The translations under genes were made by a program, and so were the position numbers. This document shows positions 57,341-64,000 of a stretch of 64,000 nt of DNA, one piece after another. Below the pieces are notes generated by a model. That model was not told the origin of the DNA. It did not search any database and worked only from the letters and a program-made list of their open reading frames with translations. Origin of the DNA: Yamadazyma tenuis (lineage: Eukaryota > Ascomycota > Pichiomycetes > Serinales > Debaryomycetaceae); NCBI RefSeq assembly GCF_029203305.1, contig NC_089461.1, positions 1,426,001 to 1,490,000 on the forward strand. Reading direction: 5' to 3'. Each line of letters opens with the position of its first letter. Within the stretch, counting starts at the first letter, position 1.

Positions 57341-57709
57341 ATGCTTGTGTGCTTAAGGTGTGTTCATATAGTTTGATGTTTATTTAAATTGATGTTTCCC
57401 TCTAAGTGCATACATTAACCCGAAGTGGCTGCGACAGTTCTTCCGGTGATAGGAAAGCATATTTGAATAATCTCTAGCTATTAGGATCTTTTTTTACGTA
57501 TTAAAGGTATCAGTCAAATGGGAATCAATACTACAACAAAGATAAGCTCTTCCTAGAAGAAGTACCCATTTTAAAAAGGAGATCAACATCAATTAGCCTC
57601 TGCGGCTCTCTCACTGCCGTTCGCATCTCAGAAAACCGAGATCTGGTGATATTTCTACGATTGCATAAACCAAATATTGCAAAATAAACATGCAGTAGAA
57701 GCAATCGGC
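57341..57709. other. PDC2 promoter region
   Basis: About 370 bp between YJU3 and PDC2, both on plus. No coding signal or motif I can assign. Confidence 0.5.
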
Positions 57710-60082
57710 ATGGGTTATACGATCAAACAGAAGATAGATATATGCCTTCAAGCAGAAGCCCACCCCAATATGACACAAGCTGAGCTTGCACGATGGGCGA
57801 AAGAAACCTTTAACAGCCCTACTCAGCCAAGTCAAACTACGATTTCTAGGATTTTGAGCAGTAAAAATGATTTGGTGGCTTCCAAACAGACAGAGTTCAC
57901 GTTGGTTAGAAGGCGTAAGAGACTGAATCCCATACTTCGACAGATTTTGACCGAGTGGGTCACTCAATCTATTTGGGAGAAACTCCCCATGACTACACCT
58001 ATTATTCAATCCACTGCTAATGCGATATGGACACGTTTACCAGTGGATGTGAAGAATGGAGACGGTATTTTTCGACTGAAATGGTGCTATCAGTTCACAA
58101 AGAGTCTTAATATCAATTTAACGGGATCTGAGGAAGATATCGCTCAAAATTTTGGGTACAAGTTGAATAAGATTTGGCTTTTAGATGATAAGATCGAGTT
58201 AAAAACGTATCTTTCAAACTTGATTGCTAGGGACGGGTACGGCCCCAAAGACATATTTACAATTGATGAGTTTCAGCTATTTTACTCGCTGCCCTTGGAT
58301 CAAATTTTTGACATCAATTCCATTGATAAAGGATTGAAACAATCTTCGAGCTCGACTGAAAACTCGTTAACAATTATGCTTGGAACTAATTTAGATGGTT
58401 CTGAAAAGTTGACTCCATTGATCGTGGGGAAACATGACAAATTTGATGTCTCTCAAAGTTCGGTAGCGTCTTTGAAGAACTTTCACCGCAGTTATTTGGA
58501 TACTTCGGCTCATGCTCAGGTCAATCTTATGAATAAGATAACTGAAACCTATAACATTTTTTACAAAAATAATATCAATAAGTGGATCACTTCAACCATT
58601 TTTCACAACTACTTGCTTACTTTGGAACACAAACTAGCAAATAATTCTCCTGGTCGGAAGATTTTGATAATTCTTGATGATTCATCTACTCACAGAATCC
58701 TCAACTTGAAGTTCAACAACATTAAATTGATATACCTTAAGAATAATACCAACCACAAGTCTCCATTCAATTCGCTATTCAATGGAGTGAACTTCGATTA
58801 CTGTCCCATGAACTTTGGAATTGTTCATGAGTTCAAGGTCCTTTACAGATTACAACAATACTTAGAGATGATCAACATCCAGCAAAGGCTACATAAGCAA
58901 GCCCAAAAAAACAATATGAACTTTGGTGTCGACTACAAAATCGACTCCAACTCTTTAACTACAGACGTGCTTTCCGAATCAGATTATGCCATTCCGCTTG
59001 TGAAAGCAATTGAGTGGATTAAACGAGCCTGGGAGTCAATCACTCCAGAAAGAGTTTTATCAGCTTGGCACCGAACACATTTAATTAACATCCAGAAAAC
59101 CTGGCCCCAGGACTCAAAATTAATCTTGATGTTGGGCGGCGGTACTAAGTCTTTGGATGCGTCTAAGGGCTATATGAAACTCGATGAGATTATGAAAAAT
59201 CTTAATGTGGTACTACCTTGGACAACTGATGAACTATTGGGCTTGGTTAACGAAAGGTCCAAGGCCACCTTAAACTATATTTCCATTGATGAAATTGTGA
59301 CCAGTTGCCTTCTGGAGTCGAGTCTTACTCATGAACACGATACTAATGATACTGAAAACAAACCATCAGCTGATGATAATTGGGTGATGAGCCAAATGCT
59401 CAATCCATCGTTGAACGAATATAATGACTTTCAAATACTTGATGATGCCAACAATGTCGACACGGTTTCACGTACGATTAGAACTGATTCAGGGCCACTA
59501 ATACCAACCATGAACAATCTTGACTTGGCCCTAATTAACCCAGTCGATATCCCTACTACTGTCACAGAAAAGAGAGACAAGTTCAGATTGGGACTTGATA
59601 ATAACATGTCTATTAAGGCATTACTAACAGCAGCTGACGAGTTGAGAGATACCGAACCTTCACTTAGGCATTTGGAAAGTTTTCCTAAAGAGTCACAAAC
59701 TCAACTCTTGAAGCATAAGCTCTCTCACGAAATACAAGGGTCTACAGATGGAAAAAAAAGAGCCTGTCATATCCCTGCAGTAACTCCAAGCAGTCAATGG
59801 AATGACTCTTTACCATCTTCTGCCTCCTCATCTCCGTATAGTGGGCCTGTACAGTTCCCAAGGGTATTCTCAGGTATAACCTACAAGTCTTCTTCTGTCA
59901 GCAATCTTCAGAACTACGGTAAAAGCTTCAACGATAAAGAGCTCCTCCAGCTGATCATTAGGATTATCGAGGCTTCACAGACAGGATACTTACCGCTTCT
60001 GAAAGATGCAGTTGAAGATTTGAAGACTAACTTGAAGACGATTCAAAGTCGACAAGAACACAAGAGCCAACACCAGACATAA
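57710..60082 (+). CDS. PDC2: Pdc2-type transcriptional regulator (domesticated pogo/CENP-B-like transposase)
   Basis: 790-aa protein of the Pdc2 family, which activates pyruvate decarboxylase and thiamine biosynthesis genes in yeasts. The N terminus (residues about 3-55, IKQKIDICLQAEAHPNMTQ) is a CENP-B/pogo helix-turn-helix, followed by a second DNA-binding helical domain (about 75-135). A DDE-superfamily core follows. The first and second acidic positions survive (FTIDEF near 185; ILDDSSTHR near 323-324), but the third is Asn (PMNFGIVHEFK, near 368), so transposase activity is very unlikely. The C-terminal 250 residues are acidic/Ser-rich, probably for activation. ATG 57710 is chosen because the family starts directly at this helix; the extension upstream begins at TTG. 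Confidence 0.92.
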   Translation: MGYTIKQKIDICLQAEAHPNMTQAELARWAKETFNSPTQPSQTTISRILSSKNDLVASKQTEFTLVRRRKRLNPILRQILTEWVTQSIWEKLPMTTPIIQSTANAIWTRLPVDVKNGDGIFRLKWCYQFTKSLNINLTGSEEDIAQNFGYKLNKIWLLDDKIELKTYLSNLIARDGYGPKDIFTIDEFQLFYSLPLDQIFDINSIDKGLKQSSSSTENSLTIMLGTNLDGSEKLTPLIVGKHDKFDVSQSSVASLKNFHRSYLDTSAHAQVNLMNKITETYNIFYKNNINKWITSTIFHNYLLTLEHKLANNSPGRKILIILDDSSTHRILNLKFNNIKLIYLKNNTNHKSPFNSLFNGVNFDYCPMNFGIVHEFKVLYRLQQYLEMINIQQRLHKQAQKNNMNFGVDYKIDSNSLTTDVLSESDYAIPLVKAIEWIKRAWESITPERVLSAWHRTHLINIQKTWPQDSKLILMLGGGTKSLDASKGYMKLDEIMKNLNVVLPWTTDELLGLVNERSKATLNYISIDEIVTSCLLESSLTHEHDTNDTENKPSADDNWVMSQMLNPSLNEYNDFQILDDANNVDTVSRTIRTDSGPLIPTMNNLDLALINPVDIPTTVTEKRDKFRLGLDNNMSIKALLTAADELRDTEPSLRHLESFPKESQTQLLKHKLSHEIQGSTDGKKRACHIPAVTPSSQWNDSLPSSASSSPYSGPVQFPRVFSGITYKSSSVSNLQNYGKSFNDKELLQLIIRIIEASQTGYLPLLKDAVEDLKTNLKTIQSRQEHKSQHQT

Positions 60083-60177
60083 AAAATAAGTAGCTACTCA
60101 CATCCTTCACTCCGAATGTCATAGCAAATATAAACAAGTATATTTCATCATATGTACAGTAAAAATCATTAATAGAC

Positions 60178-60519
60178 CTAAGCTTCTTCGGTGATACCCA
60201 ACTCTTTGGCTCTTTCCTCCAATCTTCTTCTTTTCTCTTCCCTCTCCCTTCTAATTCTAGCTATTTCTGCCTGGATTTCGTGTCTTTCTTTGGGGATTTG
60301 GTTCAAAGTGGCAGGATCAGGCCAGAATCCTGGTAAGTTAAACTTCTCATCTGAGTTTATACCTGAGTATATCATCACCAAAATAGGGGTAAAAAGGTAG
60401 AACCCAAACTAAAAAGTTAGTATATTATGATTCTAAAACGTCTCTGCACCGGCTTTAGTACATACCTTCCCTGTTTCCAACTGGGTTCTGGTTATTTTGC
60501 TGATAAATCTGTTAAACAT
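60178..60519 (-). CDS. PET100: Cytochrome c oxidase assembly chaperone Pet100 (two exons)
   Basis: Inner-membrane chaperone needed to assemble Cox7-Cox8-Cox9 into cytochrome c oxidase. Exon 1 is 60466-60519 (18 codons, MFNRFISKITRTQLETGK) and exon 2 is 60178-60408 (76 codons plus stop), giving 94 aa. The splice joins into KFGFYLFTPIL, matching the Pet100 N-terminal TM region, then NLPGFWPDPATLNQIPKE, the family's diagnostic motif, and a basic helical tail (RREREEKRRRLEERAKEL). The intron has canonical GTATGT, TACTAAC and TAG. TVP23 is divergent, with only 82 bp between start codons, so they share a promoter. Confidence 0.93.
60409..60465 (-). other. Spliceosomal intron of PET100 (57 nt)
   Basis: On the minus strand the intron starts GTATGT (60465-60460), has branch site TACTAAC (60422-60416) and ends TAG at 60411-60409. 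It is phase 0, between codons 18 and 19. The branch point is about 10 nt from the acceptor, typical of short hemiascomycete introns. It is the only confident protein-gene intron in the window. Confidence 0.93.
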
Positions 60520-60601
60520 GTTTTATCAAATTTTCTGACGTGATCGCGAAATCTCAAAACGCTTATTCGATACGTTTCTCACTAAACACACATAAGTCAG
60601 C

Positions 60602-61282
60602 ATGTCTGAATACACGCCAATTGAGCTGGATGTGTCGAATAACAGAGGACCCGCATACACAGATACTGCCACTGGAAATATGGGAACCGCTCCATCTAAT
60701 ACCAGTGAATGGACGTGGGCTCAGAAACTCAAGGAATCATCTCACCCGGTAGCCTTGTTAGCATTTTTGTTCTTCAGAATAGCTCCAATGTTTGTCTATA
60801 TATTTGGGAATTTTTTCATTGGGTTCATCACCAAAAAGAACCGGTTCATTTTGCATTTCATTGTATTGATATTGCTTGTGACAGCCGATTTCTGGAACTT
60901 AAAGAACATTTCGGGGAGGCTATTGGTAGGTTTAAGATGGTGGAACGAAGTGAGCCAAACGTCCCCAACTTCTGGAGAATTTGAAAACGTATGGGTGTTT
61001 GAGACAGCCGACCCCAATAGATATATTAATCCTATCGATTCCAAAGTTTTCTGGTTCTTGTTGTACGGGCAACCGGTTGGATGGCTATTATTGGGAGTAT
61101 TAGCGATCTTAAAGCTTGAATTCTTATATTTAATCTTGATCATCATTACTATAACATTATCATTAACGAATGCCGTGGCCTTCACCAGATGTGACAAATT
61201 CGGCAACGCCAACAATGTTGCCACCAGTATCTTTTCAAAAGCAGCTGGGTCTTTTGTTTCCAGGTTTAATCCCTTTGGCTAA
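60602..61282 (+). CDS. TVP23: Golgi membrane protein Tvp23
   Basis: 226-aa integral membrane protein of late Golgi/Tlg2-containing vesicles (FAM18/TVP23 family) with a supporting role in vesicular trafficking. The family core is clear: SSHPVALLAFLFFRIAPMFVYIFG (TM1), ILHFIVLILLVTADFWNLKNISGRLLVGLRWWNEV (TM2 plus signature), and two further TM segments around 148-190 (FWFLLYGQPVGWLLLG), ending in NVATSIFSKAAGSF. Length matches other yeast Tvp23 proteins. The stop codon overlaps that of the convergent gene downstream: TAA at 61280-61282 against TAG on the other strand at 61279-61281. Confidence 0.95.
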   Translation: MSEYTPIELDVSNNRGPAYTDTATGNMGTAPSNTSEWTWAQKLKESSHPVALLAFLFFRIAPMFVYIFGNFFIGFITKKNRFILHFIVLILLVTADFWNLKNISGRLLVGLRWWNEVSQTSPTSGEFENVWVFETADPNRYINPIDSKVFWFLLYGQPVGWLLLGVLAILKLEFLYLILIIITITLSLTNAVAFTRCDKFGNANNVATSIFSKAAGSFVSRFNPFG

Positions 61283-62184
61283 TGCCTGAAGATGCTCCGA
61301 AGTCTCTTCATATGGGTACTGCCATTTTCTAAACTAGTCGGGTTATATTCAATGTACACTATTCCATCACCATTATAGATCAGTGACTCGTCAAGGTCTG
61401 TGTAAGTCTTCCTCGTCTTTATCACCCCTTCACTAACTCTTTTATCGAATTCACTTTGGTATAGATTGATATTCAGACTCCCCATTACAAGTGTTGGTGG
61501 GTCATCATGGTGACTAGAAGATCGTTTTATATCCCGTTGGCCGTCAGCAAGATCATTTGATTTTTGGTATTCTTCTGTTATATAAGCATTCTTATCTGCC
61601 ATACCCTCAGGAACTATCGGGATATCAATATTAAGAGAATTTAGCGGATAAGGGGAAGTGCACCTGAACCAGTGACCCAGCTTGTGGGGTGGGGTTGGGG
61701 ACATAGTCTGATGGGATCGGTTTTCACGCATGATACGCCGTGCAGAATATTGAGATGAACCGACTGGCAACAGTGACACAAAAGTGTCACTGACGGCAGG
61801 GAATAAGTTTATCTCTGTGGATAGGGTTGGAAATGGCTCAACCTCGGCTCTGATTCTCAAGGGCAACGGGAACCTATGGGGAGGAGAATGGCCAAAAAAC
61901 TGTTCCAAGGCCTGGTCTATCATGTCGTCTGAAGCTTGTGTCTTTCTGTAGAAAGGCGTGAATGCTAAAGGATTATGGAACAGGACGCTGGTAAGATTCC
62001 GCAATGTATTCTTGTATTTTCTCAAAGAGCTTGTGGTTGATTTTTGTCTTGTTGCAAACGGTTGCAACAAAACGTTTTTGAACGAAAACCGCCTATCAAT
62101 GGCTGCAAATTCTTCATTCACCATGGTCGGGTTAACTTGAAACATCTCAGTGGAAGAAACAGCCATTTCTGGTTGGGGTTTCAT
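61279..62184 (-). CDS. Uncharacterised 301-aa protein
   Basis: I do not recognise this protein. It is soluble and largely polar with no TM segment. Ser/Arg/Pro-rich regions (about 45-60 and 155-180) flank short hydrophobic patches such as LSTEINLFPAVSDTFVSLLP (about 120-140). The C-terminal 100 residues look more structured (LVMGSLNINLYQSEF, DGIVYIEYNPTS). Tandem with VPS41 on the same strand (78 bp apart) and overlapping the TVP23 stop by 4 nt. Continuous frame and ordinary codon use support a real gene. It is probably lineage-restricted. Confidence 0.75.
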   Translation of the reverse strand: MKPQPEMAVSSTEMFQVNPTMVNEEFAAIDRRFSFKNVLLQPFATRQKSTTSSLRKYKNTLRNLTSVLFHNPLAFTPFYRKTQASDDMIDQALEQFFGHSPPHRFPLPLRIRAEVEPFPTLSTEINLFPAVSDTFVSLLPVGSSQYSARRIMRENRSHQTMSPTPPHKLGHWFRCTSPYPLNSLNIDIPIVPEGMADKNAYITEEYQKSNDLADGQRDIKRSSSHHDDPPTLVMGSLNINLYQSEFDKRVSEGVIKTRKTYTDLDESLIYNGDGIVYIEYNPTSLENGSTHMKRLRSIFRH

Positions 62185-62262
62185 GACTCTTGTTCTTGTA
62201 GTATCAAAATAAGGGGAAAAAAGTAAACTATATTTGTGGATTCCTCACACCGAACACAAAAA

Positions 62263-63999
62263 TCATAAATCGTCGTTAGCTGATTTGGATTTTAAATAGT
62301 TGGTGAGAAACTGTAAATGCTCAAGTTTCTTATCAAGATTAGTGTACGCAGTTACAGCCATGCCTTGAGGAAACATTTCAGACTGGGACTTGAAGACAGG
62401 ATTGGAATCAAGAGAATCATTATAGAATAAAATTGTTTGGAACTTTCCAATGAGCTCTTTGAATATAGCATCATTTGTTTCGATTTCATATCCTTTAAGT
62501 AGGTTTCTCCTGTAGCCTTTAGAAATGGCTTCAGATCTACCGTATATCAACTTCAAAATCAATTGGTTCATGAGGTAATTCAACTCGTTATTTTCGTTGA
62601 TTTTTGAAACACTATTCTTCAATCCTTCAATCTTAACGTTGTTTGGAATACGTTTGAGAATCGAGATTGGATCATAAAATGGATTGGACTGGTCATCAGC
62701 AGTCTCAATCAAAGCCTTGATGAATGCGGGTCTGGTCATTGATTCATCTAACAATATATTCCATGCCTCTCGATCATTCTGGTGCTTGGCAAAGTTGATA
62801 GCTACTTCTGGGTCATTTAATTTATCGATAATTAATGTCAACGCCTTTTTGTTCTCTCCAATCTTACCTAAAAGGTACACAAGCTCTTCAATAAAATCAG
62901 ATGACTCACATATGCTGATGGCCAAATCAATGTCATAGTCACTGCTTCTCATCAAGAATGGAAGGAGTTTGGGTCTATCAAATTCAGAATATAACTTGAC
63001 TCTCTCATCACCAAAACTTGAGAGCAAAAAGTCATCAATATCATTCAACTTCTCCAAATAAAGGTAGTTTATAAACGTCAAGTGCTGCTGCTCCATCAAG
63101 TTGAAAATCAACCTAGTATTTAATTCGTGTCTGTGGTCAACCAAAACTTGAATCACATCTCGTAGCTTATTCTCTAATATTTTCAAAGGTAAATTGTTGT
63201 ACTCATCATCAGAGAACTTCAATTTAATGATCTGAGGAATATCGGACAAGAAGTTAGTCAAAAGGTGGTTATCAGCCAAAAACATGAATAAATTAGGATC
63301 CTTCAACTTCATTAGATGTTCAACAGCCTTTTGAGGTTTATAGGTCTTCACATAAAGATCAGCGAGACATTTCCGAAGAATGCTGGATTCAGAGCCCTCA
63401 AGAGAAGTCTCCATCAAACTTTCAACTTTCTTTGAATCATAAAGTTCAACATCCCATTCGCTAATCAATTCGACAGTTTTGCTCACATTCTTTCCAATCC
63501 AGTAGGAAAGAATACTATCATAAATTGAAGCCGATAAAGAAAACTTTGGAGACCTAGGAATAACTTCAGTCAATTCTTTAATATGATTGGCTTGGATGAA
63601 TATAGAACTCCAACTCTCCCATTGCAGAACCACATTCTTCACGAAGTCTTCATCATACGACATAGAACTGCTACTATTATTAGACTTTACAGTTTTTGTT
63701 GTGAGAATGGTGCTTCTAGTATCGCCATCAGGTAGTTTGTCTTCATCTAAGAACAAATATTCTGCCAAAAGCTGGGAAGCAAGTTCCCAACCGTCGTCTC
63801 TTACCAAGTTATCCACATGTTTAAGACCCAAGTTCAAGCGCTTTTCAGGACTAAGTAAATGTTCACTTATTTCCCATGCGTCTCTATACCGATCGTGACT
63901 AATGTACCAATCGAGCCTATCATTTAATTGGACTTCTTGAGCGATAATCCCATCCTTTGCACTGACAACGAAATAACTGGTACTGTCCAGACCAATATG
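62263..63999 (-). CDS. VPS41: HOPS subunit Vps41, C-terminal part (runs off window)
   Basis: Subunit of the HOPS tethering complex that docks at vacuoles through Ypt7 and acts in AP-3 and homotypic vacuole fusion. The visible 578 codons are the C-terminal half; the frame is open through the right edge, so the start and the N-terminal WD40 propeller lie outside. Recognisable blocks are DRLDWYISHDRYRDAWEIS and SPEKRLNLGLKHVDNLVRDD, followed by the clathrin-heavy-chain-type (CHCR) helical repeat region (about 250-400 of the visible part). The C terminus (FLTNYLKSKSANDDL) carries no Cys-rich RING, unlike animal VPS41. Confidence 0.92.
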   Translation of the reverse strand, partial: HIGLDSTSYFVVSAKDGIIAQEVQLNDRLDWYISHDRYRDAWEISEHLLSPEKRLNLGLKHVDNLVRDDGWELASQLLAEYLFLDEDKLPDGDTRSTILTTKTVKSNNSSSSMSYDEDFVKNVVLQWESWSSIFIQANHIKELTEVIPRSPKFSLSASIYDSILSYWIGKNVSKTVELISEWDVELYDSKKVESLMETSLEGSESSILRKCLADLYVKTYKPQKAVEHLMKLKDPNLFMFLADNHLLTNFLSDIPQIIKLKFSDDEYNNLPLKILENKLRDVIQVLVDHRHELNTRLIFNLMEQQHLTFINYLYLEKLNDIDDFLLSSFGDERVKLYSEFDRPKLLPFLMRSSDYDIDLAISICESSDFIEELVYLLGKIGENKKALTLIIDKLNDPEVAINFAKHQNDREAWNILLDESMTRPAFIKALIETADDQSNPFYDPISILKRIPNNVKIEGLKNSVSKINENNELNYLMNQLILKLIYGRSEAISKGYRRNLLKGYEIETNDAIFKELIGKFQTILFYNDSLDSNPVFKSQSEMFPQGMAVTAYTNLDKKLEHLQFLTNYLKSKSANDDL

Positions 64000-64000
64000 A

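Noticed and set aside
57710..60082. Active pogo-type DNA transposon
   Set aside because: The DDE triad is broken, no terminal inverted repeats were seen, and the protein fits the single-copy regulator Pdc2.

Overview
The window is nuclear DNA of an ascomycete yeast. It is gene-dense, almost intron-free and carries about 33 protein genes and one tRNA gene. Nearly every recognisable protein is closest in layout to Saccharomyces/Candida orthologues (TEL1, ENP2, OCH1, DED1, UTR1, PEX13, SCP160, PDC2, PET100, VPS41). Several CTG codons fall where the family has a polar residue (MRN1 RRM1, GCV1), which suggests a CUG-Ser1 clade yeast (Debaryomycetaceae-like). One CTG in PHR1 fits Leu better, so this is an inference. 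Species cannot be named. All translations discussed here use the standard code; CTG residues may really be Ser.

Layout. 1-1.1 kb: no gene. 1.1-2.8 kb: GCV1 (glycine cleavage T protein, with three Gcn4-type sites upstream) and a small two-TM protein, both on minus. 3.1-12.9 kb: TEL1 (ATM kinase) followed by a LIF1/XRCC4-type gene, a tandem pair of double-strand-break genes. 13.5-22.4 kb: MRN1, USE1 (minus), an intron-containing tRNA-Tyr, a 690-aa protein of unknown function, ENP2 and ISY1. 22.5-32.6 kb: a minus-strand run of PNC1, OCH1, a 2-oxoglutarate/Fe(II) oxygenase, DED1, UTR1 and GDA1. 33.2-37.7 kb: an Fmp16/LEA-like mitochondrial protein, PEX13, a PDK-family kinase and a small mitochondrial protein. 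38-47.2 kb: a DHA1 drug/polyamine transporter, a long gene-poor stretch, a JLP1/TauD sulfonate dioxygenase, a short Zn2Cys6 protein, MRPL51 and a MUP-type methionine permease. 48-64 kb: PHR1, SCP160, AIP5, YJU3, PDC2, PET100 (two exons), TVP23, an unknown 301-aa protein and the 3' part of VPS41, which runs off the right edge.

How it works together. Most of this is ordinary housekeeping. The most coherent regional signal is a sulfur-assimilation theme at 41-47.4 kb: both the JLP1-like dioxygenase and the MUP-like permease have a Cbf1 E-box (CACGTG) plus a Met31/32-type element (AAACTGTGG or TGTGGC) upstream, with a small zinc-cluster protein between them. The TEL1-LIF1 adjacency, the zinc-cluster half-site array upstream of the MFS transporter, a GC-rich divergent promoter at 36.9-37.1 kb, and the unassigned proteins are the other points worth a second look. 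I found no CRISPR array, integrated virus, intact transposon or toxin system.
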